The notes under the pieces are model-generated. The model did not search any database. It was not told the origin of the DNA and saw only the letters and a program-made list of their open reading frames with translations. The translations under genes and the position numbers were made by a program. A stretch of 64,000 nucleotides of DNA from Morinoia aosen (lineage: Eukaryota > Arthropoda > Malacostraca > Amphipoda > Talitridae), in contig CM059569.1 in assembly GCA_030386875.1 (NCBI GenBank), positions 47,717,842 to 47,781,841 on the forward strand, read 5' to 3'. Shown piece by piece: positions 35,066 through 47,800 of this stretch. The first letter of the stretch is position 1. Each line of letters opens with the position of its first letter.

Positions 35066-35934
35066 ATTGGTCCAGGTCTATCTGCTGATCGTCACATGGT
35101 GGTCTGGCACACTATTCTTCCACTAACCTACGTTAATATCAATTTTCATTAGCATTAATTGGAAAATCGTCCTCTAGTTTGATGGAATTATGTTCATTTA
35201 CGAGGCCTGAATAATTCAAAATCAATATAAATTATTTGTGGTCCACTAAATGGAAAGATTTATGTGTTTAGATGAGCAAGATTCTAGGCAATCAGTCTGC
35301 GTTCATTGAAATGAGCCGGTGTTCAGGGTAAAAAAATTACTTACTCGATCATTTTATTGTATACAACGTGCTCCCGGCATGATATCTCTAAACTGAGAGG
35401 TTGACCACGCCCCGATAGCTCAAAATATCGAAATTGCGTATGTTAGTGTTTTGAGTTGTTGTTTCGTGTTCCTTGCAATAATATTGTCGTGTGTAGGTCG
35501 TTAAAGCACTGATAATGCCTATTTCATTGGAGTTTCATCACTACTATCAGGTTTCACTCATTAAGGCCAATTATGCTCTTGCCTTCACCAATTTGTTTTT
35601 TGAAATGAAGCCATAATTCATTCTTACTTCATTTTACAAAACCTACTCAGTTCTCGTGATACAGCTTGGACCAGACTGTTTAATCCCTGTATAGTGTGTG
35701 CAGAAATTGAATGTGTTTCTGGCCCGAAATTCGCGAAGAGAACCGAGTGCTCTGATTAACAATTCATTTATATCTCTATGCTTTAGCAGTGCTAATCTGA
35801 CACCATTACACTTTACGTCTACCACTGACAGAACATTAAAACTAGATGTCATCCAAATATTGTCATGCTATATATTTTTAAGCAAGTATTGTAAGGAATT
35901 ATCCCATCGGGATTGTGGTCTTTTATTGATGATA
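35066..35934. other. end of the duplicated unit, no gene
   Basis: 35285-35515 matches 16140-16370 and 26360-26580; 35580-35730 matches 26640-26800. Recognisable homology to the lectin-like units ends at about 35.75 kb, shortly before the hAT insertion. Confidence 0.6.
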
Positions 35935-35942
35935 CCTATTGG

Positions 35943-37482
35943 CAGTGTTGGGCCCACAACTTTTAAAATGTTGCGGCGCAACCGCAACCGCAACATCACA
36001 AAAAAAGTTGCGGCGCAACCGGAACAGCAACTTTGAAAAAACCAAAGTTGCGATCGGAACTGCAACTCGCAACCGCAACTTTTGAATTATTAAAAATAAT
36101 TCTAACCAAATAATATTCAATTTATTTTACGTTTATATTACTATGAATAAAAATAATATTAGGATATTCAAAGTAGTTCATTTTTTTACTAAAAAAATTA
36201 TTAGATCGAGTAAATGTGTGGACTAGAATTCAATGAAGATCAAGATACTGAAAGAAACGTTTCATTTGTAGATATAGCATGCAAAATGAAATGAATTCTA
36301 TTTTTTTAATAATAATACGGTCAAAAAAGCACCTAGCTAGGAGCTATATTTTCATAGGAGTTCCGTATATCTATATAGCAAAAAAATTAGAAAACAGAAA
36401 AGTGCAGAACATTTGTACACCCTTTATGACGCATAAAGAAAAACCATGTAAATGCTCCTGTAATATATGATATTCCTCGGCTTTTTGTTGTTCCTCTGTT
36501 ATGATTTAATACGGGTTCATGATCTCAATGTGACCGTATCAATGCACTGTAATGAGTAATGACGACCAGCGTAGCCTTTCAAAAATGTTAACATTTCAAA
36601 ATGTTTGTCTGAAAGCCAAACACGTCGTGATCTCAAAATTTCTTTGCCTAAGGAGAGCAGTCGTTCAACCGCAGCGCTCGATGGTATTGGCGTGTTAAAT
36701 TGAATGAACGAATTGACAATTCACTTGATGGAAACATCGCATAGTGAACATCAGGGGGGCTAGTTCTGTTGATTACTGCCTGCAGCCAATCATTGACTTG
36801 TTTCAACGAACTTTTCTTCGTTTTTTCCTTATCATCCGATATCGTTATGGCGTTGAGAAGTCATCTTCGTCATTTACGTCCTCGGCACTGCTCCCCTCAG
36901 CTGAAATACCATTTTCAGATCTGTCATTAAGATGGGCGATTAGTTTTTGTTATTACCTCCACTCTCTGCACTTCGTTTATCGATTTTAGCTTAAAATGAG
37001 GATACAGAGAGGACGCCAAGATAAAATCGTCGATGTGAAGTACATTATCAAATCGCAACATATAGGAATGTAAATTAGCCGTACAACACGTAATTTTACA
37101 CTTACAACCTACAACATTCCTAATAACATATTTTATATAATGAGTTACATTAAATATACTCATATACTGGAAGCAAAGTGTATGCGTATCACTGTATCGC
37201 GTAATGCTAATAATAAACAGTTGCCAGATGGGTTGTACCCTGTACGGTTTAGTTTCATACGAGTATGAAACGCGTAATAAACTTTATTGAAGTTATTTTA
37301 AAAATTAAATTACCATCGTGATTTTACGGTTGCGAGTTGTGGCCTGACATGTCGAAAATTTTTGCGATCGCAACAGATTCGCAACTTTCCAAAAATTGTT
37401 GCGGCGCAACCGCAACCGCAACAGAAAAAGTTGCGAACGCAATTGCGGCCGCAACTCGTTGCGGCGCAACTGCCCAACACTG
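35943..37482 (-). mobile_element. hAT element, 1.54 kb, with transposase dimerisation-domain remnant
   Basis: Ends CAGTGTTGGGC and GCCCAACACTG, flanked by a perfect 8-bp duplication CCTATTGG (35935-35942 and 37483-37490). Subterminal regions are crowded with TTGCGGCGCAACCGCAACCG motifs in both orientations, probable transposase-binding sites. On the minus strand about 36715-36560 encodes FNTPIPSSAAVERLLSLGKE, RRVWLSDKHFEMLTFLKGYA and flanking residues, the hATC dimerisation region near the C-terminus of hAT transposases. The catalytic core upstream is missing or broken by stops, so it is a nonautonomous deletion derivative. Confidence 0.85.
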
Positions 37483-37490
37483 CCTATTGG

Positions 37491-38439
37491 CAAACATCAA
37501 TCAAGTTAATTGTCATTTCAATCAACGGGTTGACAGAAATATGCAGGAAAAACAATCTCACACCTTTCAACTAACTGACCTGGAGGTTTATTTAGGCCTG
37601 ATAACTTCAAATGAAACTAAAGTGAAATAACTTTGACACGACATAAAGCTGAGATCAACCACAAATTTTCCTGCTAAGATTATGATCATGTATGGTAGAG
37701 CTGGGTCAGAGTACCTTGAGCTTAAGGAGCGTTGATACGCACGGATTACTCTTGCGACATGCAAATACAACTATCTCAATCCCAGCCCCGGATCATCTCT
37801 GATTATCCGCACCCTTTGTTTCCGATTAGCTCTGGACTTGGTCTCTGATTAACTTACAGTGTAAAATCTGATCGTTGAGTAGTCTCACGTTTGGTCTCTT
37901 CGTAGCTCCTCACCAGGTTTCTAAGTAACTCAAAACTAGGCCTGAAAATAATCCTTGATCTAGTTTTACTTTTTCCTGTAACACGTATTACCGTATAACC
38001 CATAAATAATTTTAAAAATGTGTCTGATACACATTAATGACACAAATGGGAGACACCTATACTGTACATGCATATTAAGAAAAACTAAAGGGCGTAACAG
38101 TGGCCCCACTGCCGTTGAACTTCAGTTTTAAATTCAAGTTCACGTTCGTCCCTGAGAAGCTTAATACCTAGCCATACACTGATATGACTTCTAAAGTAAT
38201 TGTTGTAGAGCATCGGCACGCTTCAGCTCTGTGTTCGTCAGGCATTCAGTTCCTACCGTAAGCTCACAATCATTAAGGCACTTTCTGGGAGTTTTTAAAC
38301 TTAACTGGGATCATATTTTTTTATGCACATTCTGTGGTTAACAAGTGTTTCTCTCCTAGTTTCAGTAGTTATCTTCACGCTGACTTGTGATAGAAATTTC
38401 ATCTTAATGCTTGCTGTAGATTACTTGTTGGAGTGTCCC
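37491..38439. other. intergenic, no gene seen
   Basis: No ORF or repeat that I can name. CTCTGATTATCCG/TTCCGATTAGCTCTGG-type short repeats near 37795-37860 are the only local structure. Confidence 0.4.
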
Positions 38440-39420
38440 TGTAGCAATAGCTACAAAAATGTATAAATTCAGGAAATTCTCATTAACATTTAAATAGCAT
38501 AAGTATTGCCATTAAAAATCTTACTCTAAATTATCATTAACAATTTTCTACTTATAATTAGTAATCTTAGAAGTTTTTGTGTAAAAGCACATAATGAAAT
38601 AATACCGCCGATGGATGTTCGAGTCTTTGAATCGTTAGGATGGCAACAGCGCGGCTGACGCGGGTGCAGGTTCGTCACTTCTTGCTTGGTTGTCGCCCCG
38701 TGATGTTTTCAGCGCTTTATTAATCGCCTTCTTGAAACGCCACAAAACATTCCCTGGGCCTTAATGTTTTACCCTCGAGAGTTACACTCGACTTAAACAC
38801 TTGATCCTTACACTGGATTTCTTACGCTCACTGAGCATTAAGTCACCTTGAGTTATACTTACAACTCAAACTTCGAGTTACACCATTTAACTCGACCTTA
38901 GTGCCTTGCTTTTGCCTCGGTTTTGCGAGCTGATTTCAGCCTGGTATAATTATCTAATTTACTGGCTAATTATCCATCTGCTCCAACTACGGACATTTGT
39001 CTTCAGGGTGTAATAATTCTCATACTCCAAGACCAAGTAAAATTGATTGACCCTCTTCAATCACGGCTCAAAAATTAAGACTTGAAGCCATTCCTAAAGC
39101 CCTAATTTTCTGGCTTGTTAATTTGCCCGAACCCCAAAAAAATTACTTCCACCAAACACGCACACGTACCTCCTGTCAACGTCATCACTCGCCGGAGCAC
39201 TCGCCTGGCGCGGACTCCGCCCATCTAAGAGAAGATCGTCAGAAGTTCAAGCACGCCATCGGTCCCACAGGCTTCCTCCAATAAAATATCCAAGCTGAGT
39301 CCCCTAAAAGAGTCTTCATTATCCCCTCTTTTCGCAATTTCGAGAACACTATCGAGAAAGATTATGATTGGACGTTAATACCTATATTACAGTTTAACCG
39401 TACCCACCAATCGTAACATC
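38440..39420. repeat. older LTR-like repeat, copy 1
   Basis: Starts TGTAGCAATAGCTAC. Landmarks in order: TAAAAATCTTACTCTAAATT (38513), CATTCCCTGGGCC (38748), TCGAGTTACACC (38871), GTCAACGTCATCACTCGCC (39175), CATCTAAGAGAAG (39221) and ATCCAAGCTGAGTC (39289). The same set, in the same order and spread over a second copy, is found at 39522-40867 plus 50968-51385. It may be an LTR remnant; no retroelement ORF is attached. Confidence 0.65.
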
Positions 39421-39521
39421 CCGATGTTTTCAGCTGTTCGTCTTTTAAAGTGGTCACGATTTAAAATTGTCTAGTTCATTCTTTTGTACTCTTAATATAT
39501 AGCTATAAAACTAAGTTCATG

Positions 39522-40867
39522 TAGCACTAGCTACAAAGTGTAAAATTCTAAAATTTCTCATTAGCACTTAAATAGCATAATTATTGGCATTAAAAATCTT
39601 ACTCTAAATTATTATTAATAATTTTCTACTTAAAATTAGTAATCCTTGAAGTTTTTGTGTAAATGCATGAGATATAAAATAACGGTCGACATTTTCGAGT
39701 TTGAAGCCTCTGTAAGTGACAACACCGCGCGGGACGCCTGGTTTTGAGCGTCATTCTCACGCGCGTCTTTAGCTTGTGTGTTACAGCGTTCTCGTAAGTA
39801 AAAAAATTAAGTGTTCAAATAGAGCAAATCTGGTTTTAGAAGATCGTGTTTCTTTTCTTGTGTTCATTGTGCTAAGATAAGTGATCGTGACCGTGCCGTG
39901 TCATATAAAAATGTAAATAGTTGTAGAAATCGCGAAAATAGCATGGCTTATTCCGAGTGCTATCTCAACATGACATAGCGTGAATTTTGCGTGTCATGTT
40001 CATTTCTTGTGTCAAGATTTTATTATAGATATTCAACTACGTCCTTCCTTACTACAAAAATTATATACTTGCAGCTGTCATTATGATATTGCAATTCGCT
40101 CATTGGATACTTCGTGAGAGCGCACGGCGGATTTGCCGGCGTTTTTGCGGAAAGATGGCGGAGCGTAAACTGCTGGGTCATGTCATTTTTATGTTCACTG
40201 TATTAGGTTTTGAATATTTTTTCTTTTGCTGCAAGAGATACGTTTAGTGTTTCTTTTCTCAGTGTAGTTGACATGTTAATGATTTAGGACTGCCTTCTTT
40301 ATATTTTCGTACGGGTATTATAGAGTACGAAATTCAGGCATGCATATTCCTGCAAAAGTTTTAGCTGTTTCATATTTCACTATATTCCATAAACCGTGTG
40401 CTTAATCGCATGTAGTTTCAATATGAATAACAATTATGTCATTACCAAAAATTCTTGTAAATTTCATGCTCTTATATTTAAAGCAAGGGCAGTAGTGAAA
40501 AAGCTTGCCAGCTGTTAAAATCTATCCTATTTCATGAGCTTGACAAAAGGAGAACAATTCAAATAGCTCGTGTCGAATCTGTAGGAAGACTCAGTGTTTC
40601 TCCGTGATGGGAATTTACCATTGCAGTGTTGGGATTGTCAGTTGTGGAATTTTTCCTTGATGCCTCTCCGAGAACCTTCTCATTCAGCGTCTTCGATTAT
40701 TTCAGATCCTCGACGTCATTAAACGCCACAACACACATTCCCTGGGCCTGGAGCTTTACTCAAGTCGTATATTAACTTGGCATCTTATCTCTAACTCATT
40801 CATCGAGTTACACCGCTTAAATTGCCCATTTTGACGTGAGACGGTTTTCTGACCTTGGTTATATATC
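39522..40867. repeat. older LTR-like repeat, copy 2 (left part, split by gypsy insertion)
   Basis: Begins TGTAGCACTAGCTAC and follows copy 1, but has about 0.9 kb extra between the GTTTTTGTGTAAATGCA part and CATTCCCTGGGCC (40738). It is interrupted at 40867 by the gypsy element; its remainder is at 50968-51385. Confidence 0.65.
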
Positions 40868-43443
40868 TGTAGTGGATTCTTCCAGCTCCTTACCAACCAA
40901 AAATTTACGAATTGTTAAAACTCCCATCTAAAAATCCAAGTATCCCATAATATTCATTCTCATTATTTTTGGAATAAGAAATTCACTCAACTTTATCCAT
41001 AATCCATTAAAATTGTGCACTAAAAAAATACGTCTCTGTAGAAGTCAGTTAAAAATATTTAGAGACGCCCCATAGACTCACCGTGGCAACATTTGTCGTC
41101 ACCTAACGCCCACTTTTTTAAAAATCACTGCTTGGTGTACATCTCGTTTTATCTCACTGGTGAGACTTCAATTATTGTTTTTTTGTGTGTGCTGATCTAC
41201 GGGTAACTATATATATTATATGTAATATGTCAATAATATTGCATTGTGTAAATATTAAGTAGGATTGCCTCAAATTACCAATAGTGCTAAATGTTGTTGT
41301 AGGATTTCTTGCCCAGAAGTTGTGGTTCTCACAGTGCATTTTCCCTTGTGTATTGTTGTATACCCTATTTAGAGTGTTGGGCAAACAATTCATTCCTGGC
41401 CTTATATAGTTTCTTAACATAGTTCATCCAAGAAGCAATTCCTAGAAGCATTCTCAGAATTGACTAGAAGCAACTGGTTGGATTAGCCAGGAGAATTATT
41501 CTCTTCAGGATGCATAGTAGCTATCTAGTTGCTGTCATTATTTTCAGAATAATGAAATTGTCAACTCACTATTAAATGTAAAGCCATTATCAGGGAAATT
41601 TCCCCTTTAAAACAATTTTTATATGCCAATAGTTGTTAAGGATATAGTGCTGAAGTTTTGCTCACATCTCAGTTGTCATGCTTTTGAGTGCTAGACAATT
41701 GGATAAATATTTCAGTATGTGCTTTGTAAATAGGGAACCTTACTTTAGTAAAAATTAGTTAGTAAGTTTCCAAAGTTCTAGTTCCAAAAATTGTCCTTAA
41801 TTGAGTGACTCAGACTCCCAATTTTCCAGGCTCATAATTGATTTGTCATATGGATCATTGCCTTCACTGGGCTCACAGTGTTTCTTGTGCTGTAGTTAAT
41901 TAATTATTAAATAAGGTATTTCCTTATTTAACATTTCCTTGCGCCGGGTGAATATGGTAAAAGTTGTCTTAATTTATGTGCTACATAGGTTAGGTAGGTT
42001 TCAGAGTCTAATTGTGTCAAGCTTACGGATTCCCATTCCCGTATCGACTTGAAAGTAATTTAGCTAACTCAAAACAATTTAAATAATTTATTTACAATTA
42101 CCAATTTACTCAAGCACCTTAATAATTTCATCAGTATAAGCCAACTTCTAAATTTAAAGTTGTGCGGTTATTCCTAATATTTTGATCCTAGTAAATTTTG
42201 ACTTAGAGCAATCTTATGTTCGTTAATACTCAATTGTAACAGCTTAAGAGTTTCACCCAACTCATGTTTAGATACCCATAGGATAGTGGTAATGTTCTTA
42301 GCACTCCTTGTAATATATTAATTACACCCTGGATTATTAGGCGGCGAAAGCCTTGATTTTTTATTCAAGCCAAACTCCCTTACGTTGCCTAGACAGTAAT
42401 ACTCTTTTATCTCGTGGACTGATCTTGCACTCCATGTCGGAGGCAGTTTAAGATACGACGTGTCACTTCTAGTAGTACCCCGAGCATACTCGTGTGTAGA
42501 GAAATGGGGAATAATGGCACCTAAGGAAATTTCATGATTGTCCATTCGATGTACTTAATTTTGCGACTGCCTCGGCCGTATTCGGGCGCCAGAATTACGA
42601 CCGAGGTACCAGCATAGACTCCTCGATTCGAGGCAATTATGTAAATCGGCAGTCGCTGGCAGCCTGGCCTGTGTAGCGACTGTCTCTCCCTTGTTTTATC
42701 GTGCTTGAACAAGTAACCCAAGTCCTCTCTCCCGTACAGAAGAACCTACGAAGCGACACACAAACACCACCACCAACCCTCAATTGTGACGTTCCTCAGA
42801 ACCACTTGAGAACGTCCCCTTTGATTCATTCGGAACGTTCTCAGAACCACTTGAGACGTTCCTCAAAGTCATTTCAGCCAAACGGCTAACAATCATAGCA
42901 ATTCAGCCACAAGGCTCACAGGCAGAAACTCCTACGGGGACTGCCTCTTTCAAGATACCATAATTCAAACAATTATCACCGCATCTGCGGATAGTTACAC
43001 CAATAATTCAAACAATTATCACCGCATCTGCGGATAGTTACACCTACAATACATTCTCGCCTGGATCCACAACGGATTCCCTCTAGCCACGACACCTGCT
43101 GGAGTGCGTCACCTCACTGGACCCGGATCTTCTTCCACAAGAAGTGGATCCTCCCCACAGCTGCCGTAGTCACGGCACTCAGAGTCAACTAAATAAAGCA
43201 AGGCGAGAAGTAGATGCCGTGTATCATTGCCCTACAGAGGTAATTCGTGCAAGTTTATAAAAATTAGGTGCCAGTAGAGCACCCGAGTACCTACTCCTTC
43301 AGAGTTAAAAGGGCCAAGAAACATTCACGATTAACACGCAAAGAAATTGTATTTTTTGTGCCTAGCCATAGGCACAAGAATACTGGTGACCCTGCCCAAA
43401 GTTCATAACGTAATTAATTCTCATTGCCAAAACCAGAACTTCA
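40868..43443 (+). repeat. 5' LTR of Ty3/gypsy element, 2576 bp
   Basis: TGTAGTGG...CTTCA, repeated at 48385-50961 with a few dozen differences by my reading (roughly 98-99% identity). This is unusually long for a gypsy LTR. It contains a direct duplication of about 43 bp around the palindrome CCGCATCTGCGG (42959-43044) and two copies of AGAACCACTTGAGA (42798, 42843). Antisense ORFs of 75 and 66 codons at 42318-42721 also exist in the other LTR but resemble nothing I know. Confidence 0.93.
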
Positions 43444-43931
43444 TACTGGTGACCAGAATTCATACCAGAGTGGTAGTTTTCTTCACTTGCACGAGTTGTC
43501 CTTTGTGGGTTTGTGAGCGCATGCCAGTGCTGTCAACTTCTGTTGATGGTTGTCTTGAAAGAGGTAGTACTTTGCTCCTTCACTCTTTAGTCGTCAAACA
43601 TAGCATTTTCCTCTCTAAACCCTTCACTAATAATAAGTTATTGCTACTGCAGCCTATCCTAACAAAACTCTTCATGTATTTCCATTGCTCCTGGAGCCAC
43701 CTTTTACAAAACTCTTCATGCATTGCCATTGCTACTGAAGCAAATCATAGGAGACCTTCTAGGATTATTTCCATTGCTACTGAAGCTCCTTACTAATAAC
43801 CTTCGCAATTTCCATTGCTACTGCAGCACCATTGCTACTGAAGCACAGAAGTAAAATAAAACTTGTACGAAACCAAAAGCTATTGCAACGCGCGTTATCA
43901 GTAACTCTTGGTGGAACATTAGGGAGCAAGT
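43444..43931 (+). promoter_or_regulatory. retroelement leader: primer-binding site and CCATTGCTACTGAAGC repeats
   Basis: TGGTGACC near 43447-43454 matches the complement of a tRNA 3' end (tRNA-Trp-like). The leader has about six irregular repeats of CCATTGCTACTGAAGC or close variants between 43650 and 43845, perhaps a packaging or structural region. The 149-codon ORF here is not conserved coding by any mark I can see. Confidence 0.6.
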
Positions 43932-44849
43932 ATGTCTCCAAACGATAGCAACGACAGTCAGGCGCAGTCCGTGAAACTATCACCGTTCTCAATTCAAAGC
44001 CTGGATTCTTGGTTCTTCCAAACTGAAGAACACTTCGAAAGCCTATCCATCACTTGCGAAAAAATTAAATACTATGCGTTACTGAGGGCTCTTCCAACGA
44101 CTTGCCTAGACGACCTCTCAGTGTTTTGTAACGCTAACTCAACTGAACCTTATTCCACCCTCAAAGACCATATTTTAAAACGTTACGGCAAGGATAGGGA
44201 CCAAAGAATCCAAGCTTTGACGAGTAATCTCACCACCTACAATAGCCAAACACCTTTAGAGTTGCTGAAAGAAATGCGAAAATTGGCTAAAGGAGTGATG
44301 GATGACAATACCCTTAAGGCATTGTACATCCAGCGCTTGCCCGTACGTCTGCAACCATTTCTCCTTACCCAAAATTCCTCCGTGAATCTGGACGGTCTCG
44401 CAGAATTGGCCGAGAAACTTCTCGCCTGCGAGACCTGGACACCGAATAGTTCTGCCGCTACCCCAATAGTCAGTCAAACCAGTCCAAGCGAATCAGACAG
44501 ATTGTTGCGCGCGTTAGTTCAGCGAGTTGGAGCACTAGAAGTTGCTACCCAGCAAGCCGAACACACGGAGAGAGTTCATGGGGTCGCACACCAAACAGCG
44601 GCGTATCAAAAAGCCGATAATTCCCCAAACATCGTTCCGTTTAACAGACAAAAGAGGAGGAATCATTCATTTCAACATCAGAGGGCTGGTAGTTCAAATA
44701 CCGTTCAGGGTCCAGATTCACGAGACAATCTGGAGGAGGAATGGTGCTGGTACCATAGAAAGTACTTGCACAAGGCTCGTAAATGCGAGTCGCCAAAGTG
44801 TCCCCTATACGTACTACTTTACCCAAAAAACGGGAACAGCGCGGCGTAA
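43932..44849 (+). CDS. gag: Gag protein of Ty3/gypsy element
   Basis: A 305-residue ORF in the first position of the internal region. The N-terminal two thirds are helical and Gag/capsid-like (around [19 protein letters not shown] and the helical [20 protein letters not shown] area). The C-terminus has a [14 protein letters not shown] segment near 272-285, the single atypical zinc-knuckle seen in Gag of many arthropod gypsy elements. It forms the virus-like particle shell and binds element RNA. The stop at 44849 lies 67 nt inside the pol frame, with a slippery heptamer in the overlap. Confidence 0.9.
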   Translation: MSPNDSNDSQAQSVKLSPFSIQSLDSWFFQTEEHFESLSITCEKIKYYALLRALPTTCLDDLSVFCNANSTEPYSTLKDHILKRYGKDRDQRIQALTSNLTTYNSQTPLELLKEMRKLAKGVMDDNTLKALYIQRLPVRLQPFLLTQNSSVNLDGLAELAEKLLACETWTPNSSAATPIVSQTSPSESDRLLRALVQRVGALEVATQQAEHTERVHGVAHQTAAYQKADNSPNIVPFNRQKRRNHSFQHQRAGSSNTVQGPDSRDNLEEEWCWYHRKYLHKARKCESPKCPLYVLLYPKNGNSAA

Positions 44850-47800
44850 ATGCGAGTCAGACGTCAGCGCCAAACCAACCAAACTCTACTCGCTGCCTTT
44901 TTCTCCCTGACCCGGCTACCGGTTTTCGATTTTTGATCGATACCGGGAGCTCGGTAAGCCTAATCCCAGCAACTGACAGAGACAAAAAGATTCAGGGCAT
45001 TCCCAACTTACGTGCTGCAAATGGCACTCCTATACTGTGTTACGGCACAAGGACATTGATGTGCTCCCTGAATCTCAAATGTACCCTCAAGTTCGAATTC
45101 ATAGTGGCTGATGTGGACACGCCCATCATTGGTGCTGATTTCCTTCAGAAGTTTGCATTGGTGGTGGATTTGAGAAACGGATGCTTGTATGATAGCGAAA
45201 CCCGCGTGCAAAGACCCCTTAGTGCCGTCGATATGGTGAACGTTACGTCAAGCGTCTCTCCTAATTTAGACAGCACATGCCCCTACCAACGAGTGTTGCT
45301 GGAATTCCCTTCACTCTTCCAACCTAACGTAACTGTGCAAAATAACACGCTGACGCAACACCACATATCGACGAGCGGCCCCCCTGTTTACGCGAAAGTA
45401 AGGCGTCTGCCCCATGATCGATTGCAGGAAGTAAAAGCTGAATTCACAAAAATGGCTGCTGAAGGGACAATTCGCATCTCGAAAAGTCCCTGGGCCAGTC
45501 CCTTGTTGATTGTTCCCAAAAGTAATGGCGAGTTGCGCATTTGCGGCGATTACCGCCAATTAAATGCCGTCACTGTACCCGACAGATTCCCTATACCTCA
45601 CCTCCATGATTTCACTGCAAATCTGTCAGGGGCAAAAATCTTCTCTACCGTGGACCTGAAGAGAGCTTTCCATCAGATTCCAATGGAGGAAAGCTCTATT
45701 CAAAAGACCGCTGTCTGTACGCCGTTTGGCTTGTACGAGTACCTTCGTATGCCGTATGGCTTGCGAAATGCTCCGCAAACCTTTCAGCGGCACATGACTG
45801 AAGTCCTTTCCGACCTCCCGTTTTTGTATTGTTACCTCGATGATGTGCTTGTGGCTTCGGGGACGCCTGAGGAGCATGTGCATCATCTGAGGGAGCTGTG
45901 CAAACGACTTGCGTCGCACGCTCTGCTGATTAACCCAGCAAAGTGTGTACTGGGAAAGAAGGAACTGACTTTTCTAGGTCACCACATTTCCGATAAAGGC
46001 ATTAGGCCACTTCCTGACAAGGTAGAAGCTATTCGGAATTTCCCAAAACCCACTACACCGAGAGAGTTGCGCAGGTTCTTGGGATCGGTGAATTTTTACC
46101 ACCGATTCCTAAGGAACTGTGCGGCGACTCTGGCACCACTCTCCTCCCTCATTAGAGCGAAAAAACGAGGGAAGTCTGTACTTATTGAGTGGAACAGAGA
46201 GGCAGAGGAGGCATTCACTAAGATAAAAGAGGAACTAGCAAATGCGACGGAGTTGGCTTACCCACACCCGAACGCAAAACTCAATCTATTAGTAGACGCG
46301 TCCGACCTTGCTGTCGGCGCGGTACTACAGCAAACCGTTAACAATGACACGTCACCATTGGCGTTCTTTAGTCGGAAACTTTCTCCCACCGAACAACGCT
46401 ATAGCACGTTCGGGAGAGAGCTTCTGGCGATCTATCTCGCCATCAAACACTTCCGCTATACCCTTGAAGCACGTCAGTTTACGGTATTCACCGATCATAA
46501 ACCTCTCATTAATGCCATAAGAATGCCTCCTGACCGCCACTCCCCTCGAGAAAGTCGGCACCTGAGTTACATAGCACAGTTCACTAACGATCTCAGGCAC
46601 ATTAAGGGGGACGAGAACACGGTCGCCGACTGCTTATCGCGTGTGCACAACGTGGTATTAAACCCGTTGGCGCCCGAGTTCCGACCTTCTGTGCAAATGA
46701 TTTCGTTGGCTGATATCATCACCGAACAAAAAAACGACACGGAGATCCAAACTTTGATTGAGTCTCCTAGCTCGTCCTTAAAGCTGTCACTCAGAGAAGG
46801 CGTTTATTGTGACGCCGACCGTCCTAACCGATACTTCTTGCCAAATAAATTGCGTCTTTCCACCATCAAACACTACCATGATCTCGCCCATCCCGGAACA
46901 GATAGACCCTTCCGCTTAATCGCAGATCGTTTTGTTTGGCCCGGGATGCGTAGGGCCATAAGAGCGTTTGTTCGCAATTGCCCAGATTGCCAAGCTAGCA
47001 AAGTCACTCGGCACAACAAAGCCGCAATTCAACCTTGTGCCTTCTCCGGAGGCAAGTTCGACGCAGTGAACATTGACATTGTGGGACCCCTTCCTAACTC
47101 CCGCGGCTTCTCTTATTTACTTACAATGATAGACCGTTTCTCCCGTTGGGTCGAGGCTGTCCCCATTGCTAACATAACGGCAGAAACCGTAGCTCGAACT
47201 TTTGTAGAGACGTGGATCTCCCGCTTCGGGGTTCCTTTGAGCATCACGCATGATCGTGGTGCTCAGTTTACTTCCACCTTGTGGTTAGAGATATCCAAAA
47301 TCCTAGGTAGTACCAACATTTCGACCACCGCCTTCCACCCTCAATCAAATGGACTCATCGAGAGAGTCCACCGTGACCTCAAGGCGTCCCTGCGTTGTTT
47401 ACGGTGTCATGATGACTGGGTCGATCGTTTACCTGTTGTATTACTTACTCTGCGGAATTTGTTTAGGCAGGACCAAAAGTGCACGTCCTCCGAACTGCTT
47501 TACGGGAAGTCCTTAAGATTGCCCGGCGATGTTATTGATCCCGCTTACCAAATTGAAGACTCCCCCAGTCGAATCACTGATTACGCGGCACGTCTCAAAC
47601 GCGCAATGCGCGAATTGGTTTACCAACCGCCTCGCCCGCCTTTGCCATCTGAAAGCCTTGACCCCTTTTTGAAGAACTGTACACATGTTTACGTTCGGGT
47701 GGACGGTGTAAAAACCCCCTTGCGACGTCCCTATGATGGCCCCTACAAGGTCCTAAAGAGGACGCCTAAGTATTTTGTAATCGAAAGGGGTACCAAGAGC

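Noticed and set aside
35698-36120. ORFs rich in Arg/Asn around 35.7-36.1 kb
   Set aside because: They are translations of the GCAAC/GTTGC subterminal arrays of the hAT element.
42318-42721. Antisense ORFs of 75 and 66 codons in the LTR (and 49836-50239)
   Set aside because: No recognisable protein; present in both LTRs simply because the LTRs are near-identical.
43347-43796. 149-codon ORF across the LTR/leader junction
   Set aside because: Starts inside the LTR, runs over primer site and leader repeats, and resembles no retroelement protein.
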